Source: Dactylonectria macrodidyma (lineage: Eukaryota > Ascomycota > Sordariomycetes > Hypocreales > Nectriaceae). Taken from it: a stretch of DNA of 64,000 nt. The stretch is taken from the NCBI GenBank assembly GCA_020744425.1, contig JAGMUV010000007.1, forward strand, positions 2,356,001 through 2,420,000, read 5' to 3'. Positions 23,457-34,310 of the stretch are shown one piece after another (the first letter of the stretch is position 1; every line of letters starts with the position of its first letter). The notes beneath the pieces were generated by a model. That model was given only the letters and a program-made list of their open reading frames with translations. It was not told the DNA's origin and did not search any database. Position numbers and translations under genes: made by a program.

Positions 23457-24002
23457 ATGGCTAGCCTCCCCTCCCAGCACCCGTCGCTCTCCCTCCACCT
23501 CTCTGACATCACCCTCACCCCGCTCATCACCTCGGCCGCCTCCCAATCCCACCTCGAATCCCTCACCTCCCTCACCTCCAGCGCCCTCGCCTCCCAGACC
23601 GCCGCCCTACGCCTTGGCCTCGGCCGCCCAACCCGCCTCATGGTGGAGTACCCGGATCGCGGGTCTGTCGTCCTCCATTCCTATCTCGACCCGCACGACG
23701 CCGCCCTCCCCGACGCCGCCGCCGCCGCCGCAGGCTCCGGTAGCGCCGTACACACCGGCACCGGCGCCGTCGCTACTGCCCCTGGGGCCGCCCCCAGCTC
23801 CACGCGCTCCGATACCCCGAACCCCAAGGACGATCCGCGCTCCGAGGACGCAGCGCCGATGCTGATCGGCATTGTTGTCGCAGGGTCCGCCGAGGAGGCT
23901 AAGGAGGCTCGCCGCGCAGCTGCCAGGCTGGAGCACGTTGGCAGAGAGTTCCAGAGGGAATGGGTAGCGGAAAGTCAAGGACATGACGACACACCGGAAT
24001 GA
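23457..24002 (+). CDS. small conserved-looking protein, possible roadblock/LAMTOR-like fold
   Basis: A single exon of 181 aa. The frame opens earlier on a GTG; the first ATG (23457) was taken. The N-terminal half is Leu/Ser/Thr-rich and helical ([16 protein letters not shown]). A strand-rich segment follows ([19 protein letters not shown]), then a disordered Ala/Gly/Pro/Ser insert. The last part is [20 protein letters not shown], running into a basic/acidic helix. The order helix, beta hairpin, strand, helix resembles a roadblock/LC7 domain as in LAMTOR/Ego proteins of the vacuolar TORC1 scaffold. That is only a fold-level guess; I do not recognise the family. Strong GC bias at third positions supports coding. 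Confidence 0.6.
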   Translation: MASLPSQHPSLSLHLSDITLTPLITSAASQSHLESLTSLTSSALASQTAALRLGLGRPTRLMVEYPDRGSVVLHSYLDPHDAALPDAAAAAAGSGSAVHTGTGAVATAPGAAPSSTRSDTPNPKDDPRSEDAAPMLIGIVVAGSAEEAKEARRAAARLEHVGREFQREWVAESQGHDDTPE

Positions 24003-24506
24003 GCGCATGGGCGTTGGCGCTCGCGGACGTGGTCATGTCCATGTGCGCCATGACATTATGATTATGATGTGATGCGAAAAGACCGAGAGACGTGCCAGGG
24101 CGGGCATTGGTTTCAAAAGGAATCACTGTCACGTCCTTTAGAAGACATTATTCAGACTACACCAACTTGGCTTCTTCCACTAGAAGGGGAGCGAGGCGTT
24201 AAGCTGTCTAGGTCTAATGTGGTAGCTGGATTGGGCAAGGTTATGTCATTGAAAGGTAACTCGATCGAGGATTACGGAGTTTGGGATTGGAAGGTAGGAC
24301 GGCACTCTGTTTAAGCGTTGCGGGTCGCCCTTGGCTATCAAGAGCAGCCATGGCAGGTAAGAACTGTTCTAAAAAGGCCTTTGAATTCATTTCGAGACGT
24401 CTATTTAATCATTACCTTGCTCCATAACCCGTCATCACGGCATAAACATTCCTGCCGTCTCCATCGCATCCATCCTTTGTACCTTGTCTTATTTTTACTC
24501 TTTCCT
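24003..24506. other. convergent 3' flanks
   Basis: About 500 bp between the stop of the small gene and that of transketolase, both transcribed inward. No gene is seen. Confidence 0.6.
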
Positions 24507-27163
24507 TTAGTCGAGCTGCGCGAAGGCGCGGTTGAGCGCGGAGCGGACGGGGACGTCCTTCCAGAAATCAATGGTGGCAACGGCACGCTTGGCAATGCCC
24601 TCGGGGGTGAATTCGAACTTCTGCGATGGGGTTAGTAAGGGATTGTGCGGGGAAGCCTGTGGTTTAGGGCTTGGCTTAGCCAGGGGGTTCACTTGCCTTG
24701 TAGACATCCTTGTAGGGACCGGAGGCACCGAAGCGGTTGAGACCGAACTGCTCGTGAGTGTAGCGCTCCCAGCCCAGAGTAGTCATGACCTCAATGGACA
24801 ATGAGGGGATGCCGTCAGGGAGGACGGAGAGACGGTACTCCTTGGATTGCTGGTCGAAGACTTCGCAGCAAGGCATGGAGACGATACGAGCCTTGACGCC
24901 CTGCTTCTCGAGCAGCTTGGCAGCGTCCACGGCGATGCCAACCTCGGAACCTGTGGAGACGAGAGTGATGTTGGCACCCTCGACCTCCTGCAGGACGTAA
25001 CCACCCTTGGCGGCCTTCTCAATAGTCGAGCCCTGAAGCTGGGGAAGGTTCTGGCGAGAGAGGGCGATAATGCTGGGGGTGTGTTTGGCGGTCAGGGCGA
25101 CGTAGTAAGCGCCGCTGGTCTCGTTACCATCGGCAGGGCGCCAGACCATGCAGTTGGGGAGGGCGCGGAAGTGAGCGAGGGTCTCGATGGGCTGATGGGT
25201 AGGACCATCCTCACCCAGACCAATGGAGTCGTGGGTGGCAACCCAGATGTTGCGGACCTGGGACAGGGCTGAGAGACGGACGGCACCAGCAGCGTAGGAG
25301 ACGAAGTTGAGGAAAGTACCGCTGTAGGGTAGGATGGTGCCGTAGGCAGACAGACCGTTCATGATGGCACCCATGGCGTGCTCACGGACACCATATCGGA
25401 TGTATCGACCGGCGTAATTGCCGAGGCCCGTGGACTCGGGCTGGAAGTCGACGGCCTCCTTCCATCGGGTGAGGTTGGAGCCAGTCAGATCGGCGGAACC
25501 GCCAACAAGCTCGGGGATGACGGCCTCGACCTTGCTGAGGACAGTCTCGGACAGCTTTCGCGAAGCGATGGCGGGATCGGAGGTGGTGTAGACGGGGAGA
25601 GCCTTCTCCCAACCCTCGGGGAGGTCGCCAGTCTGTCGTCGGATAAGATCGGCGTGCTCGGCAGCGTGGCTCTCGCCGTACTTGGCGACGAGCTGGTTCC
25701 ACTCCTCCTCAGCGGCGGCACCATCAGAGGAGTGCTTGCCGTAGAGGTCATAGACCTCTTGGGGGACAGCGAAGCTCTCGTCGGGGTTGAATCCGAACTT
25801 CTGCTTGAGCTGCTTGATGTCATCGGCCTTGAGAGGAGAGCCGTGGACACCGTGGGTGCCCTGGTTGAGGGAGCCGAAACCGATGGTGGTCTTGAGCTTG
25901 ATGAGGGAGGGCTTGTCAGTGACAGACTTGGCCTCTTCAATGGCGGCCTCAATGGCAGCGAGGTCGTTGTCACCGTCCTCGACGGTGACGACGTGCCAGC
26001 CGTATGCCTCGTATCGCTTGGCAACGTCCTCGGTGAAGGCGACACTGGTGCTGCCGTCAATGGAGATTTGGTTGTCATCCCAGACGGCAATCAGGTTGCC
26101 GAGCTGGAGGTGACCAGCAAGGGAGCTGGCCTCACCGGAGACACCCTCCATGAGGCAGCCATCGCCAAGGAAGCAGTATGTGTGGTTGTTGATGAGCTCG
26201 AAGCCGGGCTTGTTAAAGGTGGCAGCGGTGTGAGCCTGGGCAATGGCAAGGCCGACAGCATTGCAGATACCCTGGCCAAGGGGACCCGTGGTGACCTCAA
26301 TGCCGGGGGTGTCATGAGCCTCGGGATGACCGGGGGTCTTGCTGCCGACAGTCTACGGGGAGCGGAATCGGGCCGTCAGTTCAGTTCATAGATTGTGGCG
26401 AAATCACACCGGTTGGTACTCACTCGGAAGGCCTTGAGGTCATCGATGCTCAGGTCGTAGCCAAAGAGGTGGAGGAGAGCATACTGGAGCATGCAGCCAT
26501 GGCCGTTGCTGCGAGTTTGGCAGGTCAGCTTGGGGCCTGGGACGTCATGCTGCGTTTGCAGCTTGGCGCTGCACACGGGTGAAGTGAGAACTTACGAGAG
26601 AACGAAGCGATCTCGGTTCAACCACTTGGGGTTCTTGGGGTTGAACTTCATGAACTTGTTGAAGAGGACGTGGGAGACCGGGGCCATTCCCCTGTTGGAA
26701 GAGAACTGTCAGCATGTTGATTCTTTGATCATCTGTGGTTTCTGATGGCTTCGCTGGGGACGGGGAGGACTCACATGGGAGCACCGGGGTGTCCCGAGTT
26801 GCTGTTGAAGGTGGCATCAGCCTGTAACACGGGGTTCATCAGTATTCATTGCTCTCTCTCCCGTCTCATTTCTTTCAGTGTTGCGCATGAGAGCAACAGC
26901 GACGCCCACTGCCAAGCAGAATGGATCGTGACGCTGATTCCCTTTTTGCCTGCTCCTTCACAGCTCCCACGGTTCGCTCATCAAAAATGCGCCCCTGCAT
27001 GGCAGGCTTTCGCGTTGAATGGCGGGGCAATTTTTTGGTGGTGGCGGGGTAAGGTCGACCTGGACGAGCTGGAGGGGAAGATTGGGAGGTGATGAAGGGG
27101 GCGACTTACCGCGAGCACGCGGATGGTGTTGATGGCCTTCGTGTCAAGCTCGCCGTAACCCAT
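24507..27163 (-). CDS. TKL1: transketolase
   Basis: Six exons are inferred: 27163-27110, 26821-26775, 26691-26596, 26508-26424, 26352-24697 and 24620-24507, giving 683 aa, the usual length. Transketolase transfers two-carbon ketol units (xylulose-5-P with ribose-5-P or erythrose-4-P) in the non-oxidative pentose phosphate pathway, using thiamine diphosphate. Visible family landmarks: [14 protein letters not shown] near the N-terminus, [18 protein letters not shown], the ThDP-binding [13 protein letters not shown] at about 158-170, [40 protein letters not shown] in the pyrimidine-binding domain, and the C-terminal [16 protein letters not shown]. The last intron (24696-24621, 76 bp) starts with GC rather than GT (AAG|GCAAGT) and ends CGCAG. 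Retaining it truncates the protein a few residues after YKDVYK. Confidence 0.97.
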
Positions 27164-27270
27164 TTTGACGGATGTATCTGGAACTGGTTCTATGAAGAGA
27201 GAGATGAAGGAGAAGAGGAGGAGGAATGGGGGAGGAGGAAAAGAAGAGGGAAAAGAGCAGAGGCCTGTTG

Positions 27271-27291
27271 TCACTGGAGGGGTCGTGTCAT
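27271..27291 (-). promoter_or_regulatory. possible uORF before transketolase
   Basis: An ATG at 27291 opens a 6-codon frame ending in TGA, 107 bases before the transketolase start. It matters only if the transcript begins upstream of it, which cannot be seen here. Confidence 0.3.
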
Positions 27292-27627
27292 GTATTTAGC
27301 AGGTCCCCAGTTTTAAATCTGGCTGCCACTTGGGCCGGTGGGCAAGAGTACCTACCTACCAAACGCTGTACCGCGTGCTTTGCCTATATGGGAACCTGGA
27401 AGTATGTACCTATAGTCTACGTGTACCCGTCTCGGTGGCAGACCAGGAGACGGGAGGCAATTGTGGTGGGATCATGGTGGAATTCTGGCTCTTCGTTGGA
27501 GCTTGAGCAACGTGCTTGGAGCAAGCGACCCGTTTACGTTGGGAGGGTTTCCAGGGGCTCAACCTACTGGAAGCCCATTGCCGCTCGCCGCAACGACCGC
27601 GGGGGGGCCATCGGGGCAGCCAGTTTT

Positions 27628-27646
27628 GGGGGGGGGGGGGGGGGGG
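27628..27646 (+). repeat. poly-G mononucleotide tract (19 G)
   Basis: Nineteen consecutive G, with a further run of seven G about 20 bases upstream; intergenic. Confidence 0.8.
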
Positions 27647-28268
27647 AAGGAATGGGGCATGGTACCCCGGCGAGGCACGCCGAGTGGAGTCCCAGTGGGG
27701 GGTTTGTAGAGCGCTGGGGCCAGTGACGCCAGGGGTGTCAAGGATTGCCCCTCCCTCGCTGTCGCTCGCCGCAGTTTTGTTACACCTCATCTTGACTATC
27801 CTGACGACCTATCCGGACTATCCTGACCATCGTTGCCAAGCGCCGCCACCATAGAATTGGGCCGTCGCCCGCTACACCAGTCATGATGGTCGAGATGAGC
27901 ACTCGCCAGAACAAAAAACCCTGCGCATGCCTGTCCTTGACGCAATCCACCTCCCCATCTTCCCTGGGTCAGCTTTTTGGTGGTGGGGTCGCTACAATGC
28001 TACAATGTGTACATGGCAGCTACATGACAACATTGCTTAGTTCAGCAGACTTCCTCGCCATCCTCTGACGTCGGTTGTTGGCCGTTCCGTTGATCCCGTT
28101 GTTGTCTCAACCGAGTTTCTCTCCGTGTCACGGATAAGTTGCCCTCTCGGTGTGCCGTGTGTTCGTGGACGCTGCGGCTTTTTCCCTGGGGCCTCTGGGC
28201 CTCTCCATCCATCAAACCTACTCGTGTTCCACTAGGGCTGAGTGGTGTACGATATCTCCGCGCTGGGA

Positions 28269-29015
28269 ATGGCGTCTGGAGATATTTCGCTCAATCATCC
28301 GGATAACTCGACGCGGCATGCCGCTGCTTCACCAAACAAATTACCCGGAGGTGGGACGCTGGAAGGGGCAGAAGTTAGAACGAGACAGAGGGAGGGGCAA
28401 ACAGCGAAGCTCCTGGTCACCCCCGCGGGGCGCGGACTACAGTGCTCCGTGAGCGAAGAGCGCGTGGCCGCCGAGTCGGACACCACTCCGTCGTCGCCGT
28501 TGCAGGTCCAACTTGAATCAGTAGGGGTTGCCGCAGTTTCACGGCTTCTCAACCTCGCAGAAACACCGCGACGAGGCTTGCTGGTTGGCTCGCCTGCGGG
28601 AATCGTTGAAGAGGCGAGGCGTACCCAGCAGCGGCCATCCGCACCAATCCAGACCAGAAACAGGCTATTGGCCGCCCAGGGCTATCAGAACATTAGTAGC
28701 GCTCTGCCTTGGGCCTTGGGTCTTGGGTCTTGGGGGTTGACCAAGAACTTGAAGGCTGGAAATGCGATGGTCGGAGCCCAAGCTCCATCTCCTCCAGCCG
28801 TATCCGTAGTCGGAGCAGCCAACGAGGCGGCAAACCGCGAAAAGGTTGTCGGCCGAGTATGTGTGTCTGCACTCGGCAGATTCGGCGGCGCTTCCATTCC
28901 CCAGGACAAGTACCCAATGTCGAGACAAAGTATCACAACTACTAGGGGAGTTGAGTTATTAGTTGATAGTACTAACTCCTTGTTCCCTCGTCAGCTGTTA
29001 TCAAAGGATTTGTAA
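28269..29015 (+). CDS. orphan open frame, doubtful
   Basis: An uninterrupted frame of 248 codons from an ATG at 28269, in DNA not explained by any other gene. Composition is Ala/Gly/Arg/Ser-rich with no motif, signal peptide or membrane segment that I recognise. It could be a lineage-specific gene or a chance frame in GC-rich DNA; I lean to chance. Confidence 0.2.
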   Translation: MASGDISLNHPDNSTRHAAASPNKLPGGGTLEGAEVRTRQREGQTAKLLVTPAGRGLQCSVSEERVAAESDTTPSSPLQVQLESVGVAAVSRLLNLAETPRRGLLVGSPAGIVEEARRTQQRPSAPIQTRNRLLAAQGYQNISSALPWALGLGSWGLTKNLKAGNAMVGAQAPSPPAVSVVGAANEAANREKVVGRVCVSALGRFGGASIPQDKYPMSRQSITTTRGVELLVDSTNSLFPRQLLSKDL

Positions 29016-29453
29016 AGCCTTGTTGTCGCTCACCCATCATCACGTACGCACCCTGTAAGCAGCCCACCGTGGTGTGCTCTGCGACGCCATGTCCCGGGAA
29101 CTGCCAGTTGTGGATTAGAGACAACATCATATTTCTTGCTCGTCTCGTCTGTCGGTGAACACGAATCCCTTCACCTTGGCCGACGAGTCGGTCCGCGAGG
29201 TGGTGTTGGCTACCCCCAACGCGATTGGGGAGTGGGCGACTTTTCAATGGACCGTTTGCAATAGAATTTTCCGATTTGCCAGCCCTCCCACCCAAGCGAC
29301 GAACCACCAGTCCACCACCTCACATTTTCACGAGATTATCAAAATTTCAAGCAGGGCCCCAAACGAGTTCCCGTACCAGTTCCAGTTCCCAAGCAGAAGC
29401 AGAAGCAGGGTCCTTGCTTAAATTTCCATATCAACCTATACCCAGATAGAGCA
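29016..29453. other. upstream region of the rRNA methyltransferase gene
   Basis: Putative promoter and leader. The stretch just before the ATG is purine-rich (AGCAGAAGCAGAAGCAG near 29393). No gene is seen. Confidence 0.5.
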
Positions 29454-30572
29454 ATGGTCAAGAAGACGTCATCGTCAAAAAAGGCTGCAGCTAAGAAGAC
29501 GTCCAAGACGCCCGCCCAGCCAGAGGTGCCCACGCCCTCCACCAGCCTCCAGACCCCTGCGGAACAGCAGCGCCTACTCAATATCTTTGCCGATGCCTTC
29601 GCGGGGGTTCTATCGTCAGATCGCTTCTCCACGCTGCTGCAGGAGCTGAAGCAGGCGCTCTTCAACCGTGACTTTGCTGCCGCTTTTGGCAAAGAGGACT
29701 ACCTCGAGGCGTATGCCGCGCGATGGAGCCCCACGCGTGCTCTGGGCTATGCGGCTGTCTTTTTGAGCATTCGGAAGCATCTGAATGAGATAGTTGAATC
29801 TAAAGATGGGGGTCAAGCATCGGAATCCGTTAATGTAGCGGCCTCGACGAGTGGAGGGGAGGATAAGGAGGCCAAGGAGATGGCATCTCCGCTGGCCGCC
29901 GCGGGGAAAGGCGGCAGGCTGCGCATGGTCTGCATTGGCGGTTGCGCCGCGGAGCTCGTTGCCTTCAGTTCTTACATCCAGTCTCAAGATCTCGCAGGTC
30001 GTCTCACCCTCGTCGACTCCGGCCCCTGGTCCTCGGTCAACGACCTCCTCGAGGCCAAGATAACCTCGCCGCCGCCCCTATCCAAGTACGCGTCTGCTGC
30101 CGCCAAAGCCTCTAACCAGGCAGCCCTGCTCCAAGGCGACCAACTCGCCCTCGCGTTTTCTCAGGACGACATTCTCGCCCTCGATGCCTCGTCACTGGCG
30201 GCCCTGTTTGGCGAGAAGCCCATCGCCTTGACCCTTATGTTCACACTCAACGAGTTGTACACCAGAGGTGGCATCGCGAAGACGACGGCACTGCTCAAGA
30301 CCCTCGGGCAGGTTCTCGCGGGTGACAGCTTGTTGCTGGTCGTGGATAGCCCCGGTAGCTACTCAGAGGCGGCCGTGGGCAAAGAGAAGAAGAAGTATCC
30401 CATGCAATGGCTGCTTGATCACACCCTTCTAGAGACGGCCTCACCCGGTTACAAATGGGACAAGGTCGAGTCCCAAGAGTCCTCCTGGTTCAGGCTCCCA
30501 GAGGACCTTCACTACCCGATACAGCTCGAGAACATGCGATACCAGCTACACCTGTACCGCTTAGAAAAATGA
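29454..30572 (+). CDS. 25S rRNA (uridine-N3) methyltransferase, Bmt6-like
   Basis: A single exon of 372 aa starting at the ATG at 29454. The Lys/Ser-rich N-terminus (KKTSSSKKAAAKKTSK) suits a nucleolar protein. The Rossmann-type SAM-binding region starts at LRMVCIGGCAAELVAF (about 160), with LTLVDSGPWSSV as the second strand carrying the acidic ribose ligand. The C-terminal part (LTLMFTLNELY, LLLVVDSPGSYSE, KKKYPMQWLLDHTLLE, SSWFRLPEDLHYPIQLENM) matches the fungal Bmt6/Methyltransf_34 family. S. cerevisiae Bmt6 makes m3U2843 in 25S rRNA. In the usual family motif I glycine pattern an Ala-Ala replaces part of the loop. It is convergent with the Sac phosphatase gene, the stop codons being only 93 bp apart. 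Confidence 0.88.
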   Translation: MVKKTSSSKKAAAKKTSKTPAQPEVPTPSTSLQTPAEQQRLLNIFADAFAGVLSSDRFSTLLQELKQALFNRDFAAAFGKEDYLEAYAARWSPTRALGYAAVFLSIRKHLNEIVESKDGGQASESVNVAASTSGGEDKEAKEMASPLAAAGKGGRLRMVCIGGCAAELVAFSSYIQSQDLAGRLTLVDSGPWSSVNDLLEAKITSPPPLSKYASAAAKASNQAALLQGDQLALAFSQDDILALDASSLAALFGEKPIALTLMFTLNELYTRGGIAKTTALLKTLGQVLAGDSLLLVVDSPGSYSEAAVGKEKKKYPMQWLLDHTLLETASPGYKWDKVESQESSWFRLPEDLHYPIQLENMRYQLHLYRLEK

Positions 30573-30665
30573 TATTGATTAAAGCATACTGCATTCGAGT
30601 AATAGTGGTATCTACTGGTATCCGCGTTTCTATGTTAGGGGGTTTGCTGGTTATTATGCAACGGC

Positions 30666-33600
30666 TCACGCCCACACCAGCTTCTTGATCGAGTGACCAA
30701 GCTGCTCCAGCAGCCCAGTATTCTTCCGCGCCTCATCTAGCGAAATGATATCCCCGTTTTCTAGTATACTCTTCTGCTCTTCGCCCGGCTTCGCCAGCTG
30801 ACTCTCGAGCGCTAGCCTTTCGATTTCGGCGCAGATAGTCACCACTTGTTGCAGCTCTGTCTGCTGTGGCCCATCTGTTCCTGCAACGGCCATGGATGAG
30901 TCTGTATTTGGCGCTTTAAAGACAAGTCGGCGCAGGCCCGCCGACTGCGGCTTCCCAGATAAAAGGGCAGCCAGACTGGCAGGGATGCTGGCGTCTTGCT
31001 CGTCTCCAGGGCTGTTGGGCTTGCCCGCAATCTCACCTCGGCTTGAGAAAGTACGAGTGTTGGTACGCATAATGTCGCTTTTCCCGGGTTGATATGAGAC
31101 GATAAACCCGACGTTCCTGGTCTCATCGATGTGTGACGCAGATATGGTAGAGGTGATGTAGGTTCCAAACTTGATGCTTGTGACGTTTCCGAGTTGGATC
31201 CGCTCAAAGGACGACACTTTGTCCGACTTCCAGTCGAACCGACATAAGTAGAGGGCCGCATCCGTGAGAAGAAGGACAACCTCCTCGAGCGGGAAAGACT
31301 TGACTGTGTCAGGTGTGTTAGGGCTTAAGAGTACCCATCCACCGTGGAATTCTTCCTTCTCATCAGCGACTACCCGTTTCTGGCAGAGCTCAATGGCCAA
31401 CTGCCTCATCTTAACAGCAGACATGGCCGGATCCTTGGTCATCATATCGCTCTCGAATTCTTCAAAAACTTTCGCAGATACGTTGCCGAGGAGGAAGTCT
31501 ATCGCCGCCTGACTGAAGTAGTCATTGACCATTCTACATTGCTGTTAGCATACTACTGAATAGTGAGAGAAGTTAGTTGTGGGTAACATACCCGCTGTAG
31601 AATCGTGCAACAGACAGCCCCAAGTCATTCAGAGCACCGCGATAGTCTCTCTTTCGTGTCCTTGTGTAGTCGCCCTTCATAGCTGCCGTAGATGTGTATT
31701 GCTTGGACACTGCGTCCCCATTGTCTGCCCAAAGTGTGTTGAACCAGGAGGTCTCCTGATCCACCTGTGCGCTCATGTCGATTCCCTCTTCTTTCAGCTG
31801 CACCTCGAGCATGTGTTTTCCGAATGAGCTTTGGCACACATTGGTGCGGTCCAGGCAGTCCATGCAGTTAGTTCGCAAAACGCCCTTTTGCTGAACGGCT
31901 TGCTCACCATCCACCTGCACGGTGCTTCCAAGTTCTTCCAGCTTTCCCCTCATGCGTTCTAGCAAGTAGCTCACATTTTCAAATTTCATGCCCCTGCAGG
32001 CAGCGTGGAAGTCGAACCATTCGAAAGGGATGCTTTTATCTTTGCCGAGCTCGTTGTTAAGTTTCTCAACGTTTGTTTCGTATGCGGCCCCGATCGGTCG
32101 TTCGATCCCGTGCTTCTCTACGAGGTTGACAATCTGTAGCGATCCATAGTTCCTCAAAAGCATCTCAAAATGCTTCCGACAGGCGTTAAAGTTGGCTTCT
32201 TCAGAGTGCTGCAAAGTCGGGATAGGTTTGAAGGAGTAGGGCGACTGTGTAAAGAATAAAGGAATGCTGCCTCTAATTTGCAGGAAAGAATAGACTTTCG
32301 AGGCTGGATCCCAGGTTGAGGACGACAAAAGTTGCTCAGTCTCGACCATGTTTGCGACAAACCCGTCCTGATTAATGCCCCGGCGGAGATACCTCAGACC
32401 GGCTCGCTTGGTGGACCTTCGAGATATTAGGGTGATGAGATAATTCCTCTCTGAGGGCCGAAGATCGACAGATGCCCCCGCACTCTCGACTGGCGGAGAC
32501 CCCGGTGGTGACTTTGGAGGCGAGAAGTTAGACAGCTCGACAGAGTCTTGTGAAGCCTCGTCCATCTGAGGCGGCTGGCTGTCTACTACAAACGACTGTT
32601 GCCCAACGAACCCCTGCATCAAGGGCAACGCAAGTGAGTCATGCCCTGTCGTCACGAAGGGCTGAAGTAGGTGGCGGTTCCAGAAGAATATGGGGTCTAC
32701 CTGAGAATGTAGAGGCGCCTCGGTGTTAATGGGTGAGTCCCTCTTGGAGAGGGACCTGGTGATATCGAAATCGTAGGAGAAATAAAAACTTTTCGACGAG
32801 CCGAAGAGAACTTGAACGGTGCGAAGCAACTTCGGTAGTAGCTCTGGTTCGTTCGGACCATTGTTCAAGTCCTCCTCGATCGGCACCTTCTTTGCAGAGA
32901 GCTCGGGGGTAGGTTGCACTAATTCCTCTGGGACAGCTGGTGAGTTACTCAGGCCCATGTTTCTCTTCTGGTCCATAGTCCATCCACTGCGGCTGAACCA
33001 CCTCTGAGCAAATCTCCCATAGCTGCCCCTTCGACGAATAACGTCCTCGGCGACGCTACTTCTAGCAGAGTCAGGTTGTGCATCCCCGTCTTCGATCACA
33101 GCGTCATCGACCTCGTCGGAAGCCCTGGAAGGAAGCTCAACTTCTTCATCGCTGCTCTCGCTGTCTTCGCTGATGTCGCGGACCCGCCGGGATAGGTGGA
33201 GAGACGTTCTGCGAATAGACTCCTCCGCACCAGACTTAGAGACACATGGAGTGACGGCTACCTCAGTCACAACGTAGATTGGGTACCCAGAGATTTGTGC
33301 AACCTGTTGGCGGCGGGTGATGGTGACGAGATAATTGCGTCTTGACACAGTGATGAGTCCTGAAGGTGGCGCGTTAGATCTCTAGGTAGCGTTCAAGCAC
33401 CGGATGTTGTGGTAAAGACGATCAAGCGCCACCAGACACCATAGGGAAGACAGCCAACGGACATTATGGCAAAATCGACCAAGGTCAAGACAAGCGGAGG
33501 CGGGGGGAGGGGCTCGGAGGTTCGGAGGTCGGAGGTTCAGAGGTCAGAGATTGGGATTCATACCGATGATACCAAAGGCCTCGAAGGAGGAATCAGGCTT

Positions 33601-33762
33601 GGAGGAGTCGGGGACATGCTCGCGGGGGATCGAAGACAAGGTTGCATCGCCATACTTGATCCTCACGGGCTGGAATGGCCGCTGACCCTTGGACGAGAGC
33701 GGCTGGACGATGAGCCCATCGATCGCTGCGCATACAATGATCTTCCGAGCGACGCCTGGCAT
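30666..33762 (-). CDS. Sac-domain phosphoinositide phosphatase with hSac2 domain (INPP5F/SAC2-like)
   Basis: Three exons are inferred: 33762-33564, 33359-31592 and 31533-30666 (introns 204 and 58 bp), giving 944 aa. Sac domain: N-terminal KIIVCAAIDGLIVQPL and SRRNYLVTITRRQQVAQISG, an acidic insert, then FYFSYDFDITRSL, FWNRHLLQPF, RRGINQDGFVANMVETEQ, VQIRGSIPLFFTQ-like sequence (here FLQIRGSIPLFFTQSPY) and the catalytic CX5R loop RTNCMDCLDRTN (Cys565 to Arg571). Downstream, SWFNTLWADNGDAVSKQY is also typical. The C-terminal ~290 residues form the hSac2 region (EEVVLLLTDAALYLCRFDW, IKFGTYI). The family removes phosphate from PI4P and related lipids on endosomal/Golgi membranes. Earlier open frames begin on non-ATG codons, so ATG 33762 was chosen. 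Intron 1 might hide a further small exon. Confidence 0.93.
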
Positions 33763-34310
33763 TGTGCGCTCAGTGGCCGTCAACTGCGCATGAAGCGAAA
33801 AGGAAGGCCAACAGCAGTCAATTCCTCCAGATATCCAGGTATAATAGGGAGCCCAGAGAGCAAATTCTCACGCAAGAATGAAGAAAGCAGCAAGTGGTCA
33901 GCTCCATCTCCAGCTCCAGAAAATGCCAAATGCGACTGCGGCGCCTAGGTAATAATGACCGACTGACCAGTGACCAAATTGGTGGAGCAGACGTCATCGA
34001 TGCAGACCTATCAGGCGTGGGGACGCAGCCCACGCCGTCAACTACGTAGTAGGTGCGTTCGCCGCCGAGTCCGGCGTCGCATAAGCTGCTTTTATTACAC
34101 CAGACAGATGCAGCTCTCTCGATGCCATCCTGGCCCATATCCTCATAGTTCATTGTGATATATTTTTGCTGTATTCTACCCGGACGGCTTCGGTCTACAA
34201 AAACACCATATCGCCCCATTCGCGGACGCCGCCAAACCTCAAACAGATCCAATGACAGCCCGGAGCACCATCCATACATTGCATCCTATTCCTCCACTGC
34301 GCTGGGTATC
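33763..34310. other. intergenic, Sac upstream and SNU13 3' flank
   Basis: Promoter and leader of the Sac gene plus the 3' flank of SNU13, which lies upstream on the same strand. No further gene is seen. Confidence 0.6.

Larger units (their letters stand above)
27164..28268. other. transketolase upstream region
   Basis: Leader and promoter DNA of transketolase. It includes a 6-codon upstream open frame (27291-27271, minus), overlapping CTACC/GTACC motifs near 27350, and a 19-base G run at 27628-27646. No gene is supported. Confidence 0.5.

Noticed and set aside
25378..26391. 337-codon plus-strand frame
   Set aside because: Antisense shadow of transketolase, produced by codon bias (GC-rich third positions).
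33480..33560. TCGGAGGT-like short repeats as a possible regulatory array
   Set aside because: They lie inside the first intron of the Sac gene and are imperfect low-complexity sequence.
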